64,000 bases of DNA from Sinomicrobium weinanense (GCF_018863395.1 NZ_JAHKRR010000003.1:186001-250000), one strand, 5' to 3'. Shown: positions 9,701 through 18,736, numbered from the stretch's first letter. A program made the numbers and translations. Notes: generated from the sequence alone by a model not told the origin.

Positions 9701-12700
9701 CCACAAGTTCACCATCTCTCAACGGGTTGTTCTTATAGGCCTCGGCATGAAGGAACATTTTTATGCGCTTGTATTGCCGCATATCCATTTCCACGTTTTT
9801 GTAAACGCCTCTCGAGTCTTCAGATTCCAATCCACATACGGCAAAAGACAGGGACTGTTCGTTTTCTCGCACCACCATATTGTTATTGGTAAGCTGCTCG
9901 CGCACAACTCCCGGAGGAAGCCTGTACGGAATGGGCGTACGCTGTTCGTTCTCCTCTATGTTCACAGTATTCACCACTACGGTAGTATTGTCGTCATCGG
10001 GATTATTGTCGATATCTTCCTGCAACGTCCTGGTATAAGCCCTCCAGTCGCCCCTTACAAGGTCCAGGGTCCCGAAACGGAGGACCACATCATCCCTGAA
10101 ACCGGTAAGGTACATCCGCATAAAGCTCATAGACCGGAAATCGGTGATACCTCCAACGGCATTATCGAATTCCTTTACGGGGATCTTAAACTGTATCCAC
10201 CTGGCTTTCACCGTCCTGTTATTCGGCACTTTGCGCTCTACTTCCTTGATATCGGAAACATATTTGTCGGACCGCTGGATATTGGGCTTTATGGGGATCC
10301 TGTATTCGAAATAGCTGTTTATGGTATTCATGGTACCATCGCCGTTGACGTCTTCCACATCGGGTTCCGTGGTGGAGCCGCGGTTATTGTTACCCACATT
10401 GACGGGTGAATTACCCTGTGGATTGTTGTAATTGAGGTAGCGGTCCAGAATACTACCACTGGCACTGATGTAATATTCGTAATTGTCGAGCGCCGGGTCT
10501 GGTCCGGAGTTATTGGTAAAGACGGCTGCCTCGGCCGCATCGTCCAGGCCGTCGAAACCTATATCCTGCAGTTCCCGGTTTTGTGTTTCCGCATCAAAGG
10601 CATAGACCAGCGATTGTGCAGAAGGCACTTTTCCCCAGGATGTCTCGGACACCAGGTCGGAGCTTCCCACGCCGGGGAGGCCGTTCTCGTATTGCTTTTT
10701 ACCGTCTTTCAGTATATCTTCGGAAATATTCCCCAGGTTGAATACCAGTTCTCCTTCCCCGGTTCCTTCCACGCCTTCCACATAGGGGTCCATGACCCAG
10801 AACTGTATGTATTCTACATTGCCCTGCTCGAAGTTGGTACTGGAGATGGACCGCATGATACCACTCCAGCGTTCTTCCGGAGGCAGGTTCTCAAAATCGG
10901 CAGCGGGACTGTTGTTATACGGCCCTTTTCTCGTAGGATAATAGGCCAGATCGAGGGTAGATTGTACTGTGGTCTCCCCTTGTGACAGGTCTACCTCGGG
11001 AAATATTTCATCGATATAGATCCTCCGGGTCTGGTTGGTAGAAACATCGTCATTGCTTATACCGGAAGGTTTCTGGGAGGTGTAAAATATGGGATCTATG
11101 GTATACCAGGCCATTTTGGATCGCCCGTACCCGTTCTTCAGGTTTTCCGGATCGTCCGGAGAACTTCCGTACAACTGTTCTCCCGGCACAAACTCCAGGG
11201 GTGTACTGGCCAGGGACCAGGCCAGCGGGGCACGCATATCGATAAGGGTTTGTGCTCCTTCGAAATCATCTACATATACGGTGGCCTCCCCGTCAAAATT
11301 ATCGTTTTTGGGAGAACCGGGGAGCAAATAGGCCACTTCTCCCCTTACGGACAGGCTGGACGGGGCATCGGTATCTATGTTTGGCAGTTTATTTACCCAG
11401 CGGGTGAGGAAAGGGAGCTCGGTGGAAAAGTTTCCGTTAACACCGAATATGGTGTTGTTTACGGGCTCCAGTCCATAACTGGCTTTTTGGGTAAGCGGTT
11501 TTTCGCTCATGTTGAGCAATGTAGCCCCGAGCATAAAGTTCTTGCTGAACTGATGTTCAATGTTCACCCCTGCAAACCTCCGGGTCTGCCTTCCGAATAT
11601 GGCGTTGTTTTCCACGGAGACCTCGATGGGAACATTGGACGCCTTGAGGCTTTCGTCCAGTATCTGTACGGTACCGGTCTGATAATTGACCGTAAAATCG
11701 ATACCTTCCTGTAATCTTCGCCCTCCCGCGGTGACCTTTACAGACCCCTGGGGCACGTTAAAGGCCCCGATGGGAATACCATCCCCACCCTCGGATTTAT
11801 ACCTTCCTTTTAACTGAAACTTGTTCTTATCGCTGTCTTCCAGTGCAGCCGCCTTGGTGAGGTTATACATGTTCCGGAACACGTATTTCTTCTGGTTGGG
11901 GTTATAGGAATCGGGCTGGTTGTAATTACCGCCCCCCAGCACATTGTGCAGGAATTCCCCGAAAGGCTCCACTTTGGTAAAGATAATACGCCCGGTCTGC
12001 GGTGCTATGGTCACCCCCGGAAGGTAATCGAAAAAACCGTCACCGCCGCTTTGCGGGTCGTTATATGCATTGAGCCGGTCGAAATTAAAAACATCGAGCA
12101 GTATTCTGTCCTGTAACCCGGAAGGCCATGACGATTCTTCTACCGGTTTTATGTAGTTTATGGGCGAAGGATCGGTATACAGTATATTGAGCTTAAAATC
12201 TTCCTGGCTGAGCTGGTAGGCTCCGGTGGCGTAGATATTTTTCATCATCAGGTCCCATATCGGGTCGGAAACATTGGTGATGTTACTCTTCAGCAGTTTC
12301 ACTATAAGGCTCTGGTTGTTTACGGCAATAACCTGGCCGTTGGGCCCGGTTTCGTATTCGGTAGCATTGACCCCGTCATTGGCAAATTCCCCGACCTGGT
12401 AGGCCTGTCCGCGATAGGTATACTGGTAGGCTACGGCGAGAACCTCATCATTGCTGAGCCGCTGGTTAAGGGAAATATATCCCAGTTGGGCATTCAGGGT
12501 AAAATCGGTTCCCTGCACCAGTTTCTGGGCATTTTCGAGAATGGCATAGTCATAACCCTGGTTAACAATATTGCTTACGGACCCGAAACCGGATTTTACG
12601 GTAGCCACATCGCGTATCTGCGGGGTAAGCACGGCTGTGCCTCCTATTTCCCTAGGATCATAATCGTTGGCCCCGTTCCTGGGCAGCAGCCCTCCGGTAC

Positions 12701-13838
12701 CGGCATTGAAAAATCCCGTCGGGGCATTGGTATTGATCCTGGTGTTTTGCGGGTCGACCTCCCCGAGATCCTGTATCCCCACAATATTCCTGATATTTTC
12801 TGTACGCTGGCCCCGGTTGGTTACCCAGACCTCTATCCTGGTGATCTGTACCTGGCTGTTGATGAAGGGGTAATTTTTAAGGGCATCATCATACTGGTCC
12901 CTGAAAAAATGCGAGAGGAAAAAGTGGCGGTCTTCATCATAATCGAGGGCAAAAAGTTCAAAATCCTCTACGGTCCCTCCTCCTTGTGCCACTACGGACC
13001 TGGTCTCTGAACGTTGTTCGGAAAACACCCCGGTGACCCTGGTCTTCCCAAACTGCAATTCGGTCTTGACCCCAAACAGGCTTTGAGCCCCGGTGATCAG
13101 CGAACTGTTGAGGGGCATGCTTACGTTACCCACTTCGATCTTGCGGATGATATCGTCTTCGGTAGGGGTGTATTCGAGTTTTATGAGATTCTGAAAATCA
13201 TAGGTGGCCTGGGTATCGTAATTGGCCGTAACAGACAGTTTTTCGCCAACTTTACCCAAAAGGCTCATGCTTATCCTCTGGTCGAAATCAAAGGTAATGG
13301 TACTTCTGTTCCTCGGAGAGAAGGAAGGGTTGTCATTTCTATTATACAGTATACCGAGGTCCACGGCTACGGATCCCTGGGGAATAATATCGATATTGGA
13401 ACCGCCGAAAATGGATTCGAAAAAGCCGGAATTGACATAGAAATCGGGCAAAAGGTCTTTCTGTGCTTCTTCACTGCCTTCTTTTTGCCCGGAAATGGCA
13501 TCCATTTTTTGCTTGAAGTAGCGCTTCATGCTCTCTTTCCGTTCGAGTTCCCTGAATTCTTCCGGGGTAAGGATAATAGGATGGTCTATATCGAACCCGT
13601 CTATGGATTGTGAGTAGACATACATATCCATGACCGGGTCGTAGGTGTATTTGGAAGAAATACTTTCCGGGTCTTTCAACCTTATTTCTCCCGGGACACT
13701 CCCGGCCTGTACAGAGTCCTGTGATTGGGTTCCTGTTTCTTCCTGTGCAAAAGCAGCCGTCGCACAGAGTAAGAAAAGGGGCCATAAAAAAACTCTTAAC
13801 GGTGTATATGTTTTTTGTAGGTTGGTAATTGTTTTCAA
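6705..13838 (-). CDS. sprA: SprA, T9SS outer-membrane translocon / gliding motility protein
   Basis: A 2377-residue protein with a signal peptide (ending CATAAFAQE), close to the roughly 2400 residues of characterised SprA. SprA forms the very large outer-membrane barrel through which type 9 substrates leave the cell and is needed for gliding in Flavobacterium. Recognisable pieces are the N-terminal LPDFYVNSGFFESIFGGSNIDI region, DYDPREIGGTAVLTPQIRDV, GEVAYLLPGSPKNDNFDGEATVYVDDFEGAQ, and a C-terminus rich in alternating beta segments ending VTLRYNFGN. It is one uninterrupted frame. It follows ruvA by six bases, so both probably share a promoter. The GH74 enzyme at 34267 carries a sorting domain for this pathway. 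Confidence 0.97.
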   Translation of the reverse strand: MKTITNLQKTYTPLRVFLWPLFLLCATAAFAQEETGTQSQDSVQAGSVPGEIRLKDPESISSKYTYDPVMDMYVYSQSIDGFDIDHPIILTPEEFRELERKESMKRYFKQKMDAISGQKEGSEEAQKDLLPDFYVNSGFFESIFGGSNIDIIPQGSVAVDLGILYNRNDNPSFSPRNRSTITFDFDQRISMSLLGKVGEKLSVTANYDTQATYDFQNLIKLEYTPTEDDIIRKIEVGNVSMPLNSSLITGAQSLFGVKTELQFGKTRVTGVFSEQRSETRSVVAQGGGTVEDFELFALDYDEDRHFFLSHFFRDQYDDALKNYPFINSQVQITRIEVWVTNRGQRTENIRNIVGIQDLGEVDPQNTRINTNAPTGFFNAGTGGLLPRNGANDYDPREIGGTAVLTPQIRDVATVKSGFGSVSNIVNQGYDYAILENAQKLVQGTDFTLNAQLGYISLNQRLSNDEVLAVAYQYTYRGQAYQVGEFANDGVNATEYETGPNGQVIAVNNQSLIVKLLKSNITNVSDPIWDLMMKNIYATGAYQLSQEDFKLNILYTDPSPINYIKPVEESSWPSGLQDRILLDVFNFDRLNAYNDPQSGGDGFFDYLPGVTIAPQTGRIIFTKVEPFGEFLHNVLGGGNYNQPDSYNPNQKKYVFRNMYNLTKAAALEDSDKNKFQLKGRYKSEGGDGIPIGAFNVPQGSVKVTAGGRRLQEGIDFTVNYQTGTVQILDESLKASNVPIEVSVENNAIFGRQTRRFAGVNIEHQFSKNFMLGATLLNMSEKPLTQKASYGLEPVNNTIFGVNGNFSTELPFLTRWVNKLPNIDTDAPSSLSVRGEVAYLLPGSPKNDNFDGEATVYVDDFEGAQTLIDMRAPLAWSLASTPLEFVPGEQLYGSSPDDPENLKNGYGRSKMAWYTIDPIFYTSQKPSGISNDDVSTNQTRRIYIDEIFPEVDLSQGETTVQSTLDLAYYPTRKGPYNNSPAADFENLPPEERWSGIMRSISSTNFEQGNVEYIQFWVMDPYVEGVEGTGEGELVFNLGNISEDILKDGKKQYENGLPGVGSSDLVSETSWGKVPSAQSLVYAFDAETQNRELQDIGFDGLDDAAEAAVFTNNSGPDPALDNYEYYISASGSILDRYLNYNNPQGNSPVNVGNNNRGSTTEPDVEDVNGDGTMNTINSYFEYRIPIKPNIQRSDKYVSDIKEVERKVPNNRTVKARWIQFKIPVKEFDNAVGGITDFRSMSFMRMYLTGFRDDVVLRFGTLDLVRGDWRAYTRTLQEDIDNNPDDDNTTVVVNTVNIEENEQRTPIPYRLPPGVVREQLTNNNMVVRENEQSLSFAVCGLESEDSRGVYKNVEMDMRQYKRIKMFLHAEAYKNNPLRDGELVAFLRLGTDFSGNYYQVEIPLDVTRPGASTSEEVWPDINNLDVPLSLFSKIKSAGIANSTLSELVFYDEEGNQVEEFAPRESGELRLGIKGNPSLGSVRAIMVGVKNVSGNRVCGEVWFNELRLAELDNKGGWAAIAQVDANVADFANISATGSMSTSGFGAIDQRPNERSREDVIQYGVNTNVNVGQLLPKKWGVQIPFNYTISEELITPEFDPVYEDLKLQDRIDAAGTRAEKNAIRTRAEDYTKRRGINLIGVRKNRSEEQKQRVYDIENFTFNYSYNETNHRDFEVENRRDQSIRTGFTYNYNFKPIQVEPLKKSDSILRSRYWQWLKDFNFNPLPTSISVNSNISRSFNQQQFRAVDVQGVDSDNQLGLPTLQQRNFLFDWQYTVNYNLTKSLRMNFTASNYNIVRNYYDKDEDNNNIIRDDLNIWDGFWNTGDPNRHTQQLQINYELPFSKIPFLNFIEANYTYTGDFDWQRGNDVINEIAGGNVNTVQNASTHVLQASMGMDRFYNYLGLTKEKQGPVRRREVKLRPDGENTEEEPEQKGSGLTDAGIDLLTMIKRIDVNYTNNRGKVLPGYTESVGFIGTLRPSWGFVFGSQADVRYEAARKGWLTQFPELNQQYMERNSNQLNITANLEPTPDLTIDLVANRQYADSYTENFEVTKDLEYNSLLGNKYGDFSISTVLIKTAFSKSDEVNSKTFEEFRENRRTVANRLALNRGIDITDPENLDEEGYPKGYGKNNQAVLLPAFLAAYSGKSVDKISTGVFRDIPIPNWTLKYTGLMRIDWFKNRFRRFSLGHGYRASYSVNSFRTNLEYSKQNPGKADQSGNFMNELLYTNVTLVEQFNPLVRVDFEMKNSINVQAEIKKDRALSLSFDNNLLTETTGKEYILGLGYRFKEVPFTTGISGTRQTLKGDINLKADLSLRDNITIIRNLDLDNNQVTSGQTIWSIRFTADYALTKNFTALFFYDHTFSEYAVSTAYPQTTIRSGVTLRYNFGN

Positions 13839-13844
13839 AATTTA

Positions 13845-14426
13845 CTATAGCATTTTAAGCGCGTTTTTGATGATGTCTTCTACACTTAAATCTTGTGATC
13901 CCTTGACAATTTTATCAACAACTTTCTCGGATTGTTTCCGGGCAAAGCCCAGGACTTCCAATGCCGATAATGCCTCTTCCCTGCCTGTACCACCCTGGCC
14001 TACTGAGGTTTCTTCCATTCCGTATATTTTCAGCACCTTGTCTTTAAGGTCCAGTATAACACGCTGTGCGGTCTTGGCCCCTATACCTTTAACACTCTGT
14101 ATAGCTGCAACATCGTTGGCTGCTATGGCATCCCTGACCTGAACGGGGGTCAGGGAAGAGAGCATGGTACGGGCCGTACTGGTGCCGATCCCGGACACCG
14201 AGATCAGAAGCCGGAAGACATCGCGCTCCGCCTTATCGGCAAAGCCAAACAAGGTATGCCCATCCTCCCTGATATGGAGATGGGTATAGAGCTTTAATTG
14301 TTCCGTATCGGGTATCCTGGAATAGGTGTGCAGGGAAATATTCAAATAATAGCCCACTCCATTACAATCTATGACTACATCGGTAGGGTTCTTCTCTACT
14401 AATCTGCCTTGAATGTGTGTAATCAT
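13845..14426 (-). CDS. ruvA: Holliday junction branch-migration protein RuvA
   Basis: A 193-residue RuvA. It binds four-way junctions as a tetramer and loads the RuvB motor. The N-terminal OB domain (MITHIQGRLVEKNPTDVVIDCNGVGYYLNIS) is followed by the loop LYTHLHIREDGHTLFGFAD. Two helix-hairpin-helix motifs follow (ISVSGIGTSTARTMLSSL and IQSVKGIGAKTAQRVILDLK). The C-terminal domain III (EEALSALEVLGFARKQSEKVVDKI) contacts RuvB. Length is normal. It is the first gene of the ruvA-sprA run. Confidence 0.97.
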   Translation of the reverse strand: MITHIQGRLVEKNPTDVVIDCNGVGYYLNISLHTYSRIPDTEQLKLYTHLHIREDGHTLFGFADKAERDVFRLLISVSGIGTSTARTMLSSLTPVQVRDAIAANDVAAIQSVKGIGAKTAQRVILDLKDKVLKIYGMEETSVGQGGTGREEALSALEVLGFARKQSEKVVDKIVKGSQDLSVEDIIKNALKML

Positions 14427-14445
14427 GTAAATTAGGTTAGTAGAT

Positions 14446-14453
14446 CAAATGTA
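14446..14453 (-). promoter_or_regulatory. Candidate -7 element upstream of ruvA-sprA
   Basis: On the minus strand TACATTTG fits TAnnTTTG exactly, 19 bases before the ruvA ATG, implying a very short leader. No -33 element is visible at the usual distance. Confidence 0.4.
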
Positions 14454-14550
14454 ATAAAATATTTCTCAAAAGAGGTATTAAATACAGGGTCTGGTATGAA
14501 TATATTTACAAATCCGGAGACACAGCATCTTTAAGCCCGGAACGATTCCC

Positions 14551-14610
14551 GGTGATTTGCAGTCATTTGTAGTAATTTATAGTGATTTGCGATAACTGGT
14601 AATGATTTGA
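14551..14610. repeat. Degenerate 10-bp tandem repeat, six units
   Basis: Six consecutive decamers follow one consensus near AGTGATTTGY: GGTGATTTGC, AGTCATTTGT, AGTAATTTAT, AGTGATTTGC, GATAACTGGT, AATGATTTGA. The fifth is the most diverged. It lies in the 357-base gap between the divergent ruvA and usp genes. Nothing else clear is seen in that gap apart from the two promoter regions; TACCTTTA at about 14749 is a near-match -7 element for the usp gene. Confidence 0.7.
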
Positions 14611-14783
14611 GATGTTATATTCTCCCCGTAATCCGCGTCAATCTTCTATCAACATCTGCAAACCCCGATCCATCCGGGGGCATTTTTCACCCGGTATCAA
14701 GCCTATTCCCCGATTTGGCGATAACTTTTAATTCCACTCATTTTTTCGTACCTTTAATAGGCCAACTATAAATCTTCGCAACC

Positions 14784-15620
14784 ATGAAACGTATTTTGGT
14801 CCCCACCGATTTTTCCGACGAAGCGGAATTCGCACTGGATGCAGCAGCCCAATTTGCCAGGAAATTCGGTTCGGAGATATACCTTTTGCATATACTGGAC
14901 CTCCCCATTCCTATGGCCACCAGCGAAACGGGAGAGCTTCCGGAAGCCATATTCTTCATGAAACTGGCCCACCAGAAATTCGAATTCTTTATTGACAAAC
15001 CTTACCTCAAGGGAATTACAGTGCATGAAACCGTTGAATCTGACAGCATACCATATGGCATATCACAGGCTGTGGAGACCAATGCCATAGATATGATCGT
15101 CATGGGATCGGGCGGAGCATCGGGGCTTAAGGAAATGTTTGTCGGGTCTAATACGGAAAAGGTGGTACGCACCGCCGAAGTTCCGGTATTCACCGTAAAG
15201 TCGCGGACAGACCTTACGGATATCGAAAGCATGGTCTTCGCTTCGGATTTCTCTCCGGAAACTGCAGAACCCTACAAAAAAGCCATAAGTTTTGCCGAAA
15301 AGTTCGGAGCTACCTTGCATCTGCTTTTTGTAAATACTCCCAATAACTTTGTCACCACACGCGAAGCCGAAAACAGGATGAACCTGTTCATAAAGAACGG
15401 AACGCCTCAAAAATACACGCTAAACATCTATAATGATCAGACCATTGAACACGGCATCATCCATTTTGCCAGGGCTGCGGGAGCCCGTATCATCAGTCTC
15501 AGCACTCACGGGCGTAAAGGGCTTGCCCACTTTTTTAACGGCAGTATCAGCGAGGACCTGGTAAATCATGCCATGAGGCCTGTAATTACGTTTAAAATTC
15601 CGGAAGAACCCCAGGAATAA
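14784..15620 (+). CDS. Tandem universal stress protein (UspA domains)
   Basis: A 278-residue cytosolic protein with two Usp folds. Domain 1 (about 1-145) opens MKRILVPTDFSDEAEFALDA and ends with MGSGGASGLKEMFVGSNTEK and VVRTAEVPVFTV. Domain 2 (about 150-278) opens with MVFASDFSPETAEPYKKAI and ends with LSTHGRKGLAHFFNGSISED. The G-x2-G-x9-G(S/T) nucleotide-binding signature is recognisable in both, suggesting ATP binding. Such proteins help survival under starvation or stress. It is monocistronic by context. Confidence 0.92.
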   Translation: MKRILVPTDFSDEAEFALDAAAQFARKFGSEIYLLHILDLPIPMATSETGELPEAIFFMKLAHQKFEFFIDKPYLKGITVHETVESDSIPYGISQAVETNAIDMIVMGSGGASGLKEMFVGSNTEKVVRTAEVPVFTVKSRTDLTDIESMVFASDFSPETAEPYKKAISFAEKFGATLHLLFVNTPNNFVTTREAENRMNLFIKNGTPQKYTLNIYNDQTIEHGIIHFARAAGARIISLSTHGRKGLAHFFNGSISEDLVNHAMRPVITFKIPEEPQE

Positions 15621-16117
15621 AGCGGAACAGGCTTCAGAGATTTTCAGAAAAACAACTGAAGTCATTAACCTTGCAGCCTTACCTCAAAACGACATCCTAA
15701 AAAATCCTCACATCTATTTTGGATACAAGGACACAACTACGGCCCGATTTTACTTTAAAAAGCCCGACATCCTTGTTTAAGCCCGGTCTTTTCCTTTTCT
15801 AAATATTAAGATGTTGATTTATCAATATTTTTCCCGCTTCATATCATCTTATTTCAACTAAAAACCCCTGGTTATCCGGTCATTTACCATTTTGCAGATC
15901 ATGTATTGCCCAATATTCATAAGTCGCCTTTAGGCTTGCCTCCTGAATATTTGAATAAATCAAGGGACTGTCTAAGAAGTAAAAGGTTTTCTTTAACTAG
16001 TTTAAGTTTTTTCTGCTAAACGCAAAATACCTTTGTTATGTATTACAAACCCAAAGGATATCTGTTGAAGTATTCGGATATCTCAAATAAAATGTATAAC
16101 ACTTTAAAACAAAAACC
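15621..16117. other. Non-coding interval between usp and cupin genes
   Basis: No coding frame I can support. It holds an 8-base inverted repeat (AATATTCA with TGAATATT near 15913-15950, loop about 25) and the candidate promoter element at 16028 listed separately. Confidence 0.5.
16028..16035 (+). promoter_or_regulatory. Candidate -7 element for the cupin gene
   Basis: TACCTTTG matches TAnnTTTG exactly, 82 bases before the ATG at 16118. A T-rich stretch (AAGTTTTTTC) lies at the -33 position but is not a clean TTTG. Confidence 0.4.
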
Positions 16118-16567
16118 ATGAAAAACTTTTTTCACACTATTCCGTTCTTAGTATTTTGTATCATCAGCTGCACAACTGTTTCGGCACAGCAGGATCAAAT
16201 GGATAAAAATATGCCGATCATTAAAGTGGTATCTGCCATCGATATTGCAGAAAAAGTCGACGGAAAACTGATGAGGAGCTCTACGCTCGATGTTACTTAC
16301 GGCCCCGGAGGAGGAGCTGTTCCCCACCGGCATCCCGGGGCAGTATATGGCTATGTCCTGGAAGGGGCGCTCGAATTTAAGGTAGAAGGCAAACCATTGC
16401 AAACGCTCAGGGCAGGAGATGCGTTCTATGAGCCCACCATGATCCTGCACGAAATAGGACGCAATCTGAGCGATACATCAAAAGTTCGTTTTATTGCTGT
16501 CATCGTCCATCCCCGTGATGCCAAACAACTGGTTATTCCGGAAAACACAGACAAGACTGAAGACTAA
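16118..16567 (+). CDS. Exported cupin-domain protein
   Basis: A 149-residue protein with a signal peptide (residues 1-23, TTVSAQ). The single small cupin barrel (about 40-135) shows motif 1 as VPHRHPGAVYGYVLEGALEF and motif 2 as LRAGDAFYEPTMILHE. The two His of motif 1 and the later His of ILHE can ligate a metal, although the usual Glu of motif 1 is not obvious. Periplasmic cupins of this type are widespread and mostly unassigned; some are sugar- or thiol-related. It stands alone with its own likely promoter. Confidence 0.85.
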   Translation: MKNFFHTIPFLVFCIISCTTVSAQQDQMDKNMPIIKVVSAIDIAEKVDGKLMRSSTLDVTYGPGGGAVPHRHPGAVYGYVLEGALEFKVEGKPLQTLRAGDAFYEPTMILHEIGRNLSDTSKVRFIAVIVHPRDAKQLVIPENTDKTED

Positions 16568-16654
16568 TGCATCCAAACTACTGATCCACAAGCTGGTTTT
16601 AAACACTCATTAAGATCGTTCATATTTTTCCCTGATGGGGTAAGATCATACGGC

Positions 16655-16682
16655 CATATCAAAAGACTAAAATTTTGATATG
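16655..16682. terminator. Hairpin downstream of the cupin gene
   Basis: A perfect 10-base stem (CATATCAAAA with TTTTGATATG) with an 8-base loop, 88 bases past the cupin stop. No long U-run follows on the plus strand, so termination is only likely. Confidence 0.4.
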
Positions 16683-16758
16683 CCCTCTTTTGTACTGAAA
16701 AAGGGCCTGCAATTAAACACCTTATACCCTTTTTTGATGTTTTTGGCCCTGTTACTTA

Positions 16759-17103
16759 TCAATATAAATAAATGTAAAAATTAAACATCCTCAGGTCTGT
16801 GCTGATCAGTGTTATATTAATGTCATTTGTATGGATCGGATGTCCTTCTCTAAAACTAAAGCTCCCATTGCCGGGGCCACCGGGATGCGCAATACACCAT
16901 CTTCGCAAGTCATCCATCTCATTCCTGCTCATTTGGTTGTCTGCAAAACTACAATTAAACTGAGGCCCCTTGATGGCACACTGAATGGTCACGTCTCCAT
17001 TATCGGCAGTTTCACGAACTATATTTCCCGGAGTATTTATGATATATTGGTGATACGCCGCCGTTATGCATTCTATGACTGATCGCAAAGTTAAATGCAC
17101 CAT
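16759..17103 (-). CDS. Possible small protein of unknown function, 114 aa
   Basis: I do not recognise it. The minus-strand frame gives a protein-like sequence (VIECITAAYHQYIINTPGNI, GDVTIQCAIKGPQFNCSFAD, MSRNEMDDLRRWCIAHPGGP). It has balanced composition, unlike the opposite-strand frame over the same bases. It lies downstream of the NarL-type two-component operon on the same strand after a 167-base gap. The call is uncertain; it has no signal peptide or membrane segment and no match to a known motif. Confidence 0.4.
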   Translation of the reverse strand: MVHLTLRSVIECITAAYHQYIINTPGNIVRETADNGDVTIQCAIKGPQFNCSFADNQMSRNEMDDLRRWCIAHPGGPGNGSFSFREGHPIHTNDINITLISTDLRMFNFYIYLY

Positions 17104-17270
17104 GTCCTTATTCTTTTAATTTCCTTGTGTGGAGGATCGTTGTTGATTTTTCAGATGGCATCATGAGTTCACAATTTGATTTGAAGCTCCATCAAAATGA
17201 ACCCGCACAAAGTAATAATATGAAAATCAAGGATTTTAGAGTAGAAATTACCAAATTGTATTTTCCGTAT

Positions 17271-17957
17271 TTATACGGAACCGAAGTGTTGAGCAGGGAT
17301 ATAGATCTCGTTAGCTATGGCATAGACCACAAGCCCAACCGTGTTTTTAGCGCCGATCTTTTCCAATATCCTCTGCCTGTGGCTTTCCACAGTACGCTTA
17401 CTGATAAAGAGTTTATCGGCAATTTCCTGGTTTGTAAATTCCGAACAAATGAGCTTTATAACCTCTATTTCCCTATCGGACAGGCTATCGACAGGGCCGA
17501 GGCCAGGTTTTTTAGATTTGTTCCTCACATAATCTACAAGCATCTGATGATCTTTTGGAGTGAAGAAAACACCTGTCTTATAAACGGAATCTATAACTCT
17601 AAAAAGCTCTTCCCTGCTAGAATGTTTTGGTATAAAAGCAGAAACCCCCATCTTTATCATATGCCCGAACATGGTATTCTTATAGTGCGAAGAAAGAATT
17701 ATAATTTTCAGATCGGGATATTCTTCTTTTAATTTTTCTACCAGCTCAAACCCGTTTATGGGTTTCATCTGAATATCAACGAGTACCACTTCCGGAAAAT
17801 TCTCAGCAGAAGTATTGGACAATTGCATCAGGAATTCACTGCCGTCCTCTGCAGTTAAGACAACAGATATTTCCTTCAGGTTGGATAATAGCGCTGTTAA
17901 TCCCTCCAGGAATAAAGATTCGTCGTCTATTAAAGCAATTTTGATCGGTATACTCAT
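17271..17957 (-). CDS. NarL/FixJ-family response regulator
   Basis: A 228-residue regulator. The receiver domain (about 1-125) has acidic residues DDE at 11-13, phosphoacceptor Asp61 in VVLVDIQMKPINGFE, and the LSSHYKNTM switch strand. A LuxR-type HTH (about 155-220) follows: LSDREIEVIKLICSEFTNQE then IADKLFISKRTVESHRQRIL. The receiver Lys lies in FIPKHSSREE. The start ATG overlaps the kinase stop by four bases, so the pair is coupled. It ends a four-gene operon. Confidence 0.93.
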   Translation of the reverse strand: MSIPIKIALIDDESLFLEGLTALLSNLKEISVVLTAEDGSEFLMQLSNTSAENFPEVVLVDIQMKPINGFELVEKLKEEYPDLKIIILSSHYKNTMFGHMIKMGVSAFIPKHSSREELFRVIDSVYKTGVFFTPKDHQMLVDYVRNKSKKPGLGPVDSLSDREIEVIKLICSEFTNQEIADKLFISKRTVESHRQRILEKIGAKNTVGLVVYAIANEIYIPAQHFGSV

Positions 17958-18736
17958 GATGGTTTAGGTATTACAATTATTAGCCGGCACCCGTTGTTTT
18001 TTCTGCTTTTCCATTTGTATGAGGCGTTCAGGGCCTTTATCCGCAATGCTATATTTCTGAGTCCCATCCCCCTTTCTGAAGAATCGATCTTAAAACCAAT
18101 TCCGTTATCGGAAAGGATCACGCATAGCAGATCTGCCGAATCCCTGAGATGGATAAGCATTTCCGTGGTTTTGGAATGTTTTATGACATTGCTGGTGAAT
18201 TCCTGGATTATCCGGTAGAGCTGTAATTCAAACACAATATCTTTTTGGGTGTATTCGTGCCTGAGGATCAATCGCACAGATAAGGACAATTCTATATTGG
18301 CTATTAATTCTTCTATGGTGAGTATAAGCCCAAAGCGTTCCAGGTTTACCGGATATAAAGAATGAGAAATATTTCTTGTGGTGTCTATCAATTCAGGGAT
18401 CTGGCTACTAATGATCTTTTTTGTCCGTTCACTATCCCACGTATCAGGGTTATTTAGCCATACGGACAATATATTCAGCCTGTTACCAACATCGTCGTGT
18501 AGCAGAACAGCAATGCGTTCTCTTTCACTTTCCTGAACCTCGACCTGTTGCTTTAAAATATCTTTTTGATGTTTGATCTCCTGTTGGTATTGCAAATTCC
18601 TCTCTTTCATTATTTTCTTGACAAAGGCCCTGTAAGCAAGTAATGAAAAGGTTATGATCATTGTCAATGCAACGATCATGAGGACTATATAGGTGGTATT
18701 TAAGGTTATTTCTTTAATCGTAGAAAAATATAACAC
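17954..18736 (-). CDS. NarL-type (HisKA_3) sensor histidine kinase
   Basis: A 260-residue kinase with one N-terminal membrane helix (about 14-36), a coiled-coil linker (KIMKERNLQYQQEIKHQKDI), and the HisKA_3 dimerisation block ERERIAVLLHDDVGNRLNIL with His80. The ATP-binding domain has RIIQEFTSNVIKHSKTTEML (N-box) and DNGIGFKIDSSERGMGLRNI (G-boxes). It has essentially no extracytoplasmic sensor domain. Its start overlaps the end of the multi-TM gene by 31 bases, so that protein could supply the sensing function (inference). Confidence 0.92.
   Translation of the reverse strand: MLYFSTIKEITLNTTYIVLMIVALTMIITFSLLAYRAFVKKIMKERNLQYQQEIKHQKDILKQQVEVQESERERIAVLLHDDVGNRLNILSVWLNNPDTWDSERTKKIISSQIPELIDTTRNISHSLYPVNLERFGLILTIEELIANIELSLSVRLILRHEYTQKDIVFELQLYRIIQEFTSNVIKHSKTTEMLIHLRDSADLLCVILSDNGIGFKIDSSERGMGLRNIALRIKALNASYKWKSRKNNGCRLIIVIPKPS

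Noticed and set aside
6792-13613. Many plus-strand frames of 100-220 codons inside sprA
   Set aside because: All lie opposite one uninterrupted SprA frame with clear homology, and none shows a domain or signal of its own.
17127-17732. Plus-strand 201-codon frame
   Set aside because: Antisense of the NarL-type regulator, whose receiver and HTH motifs are complete.
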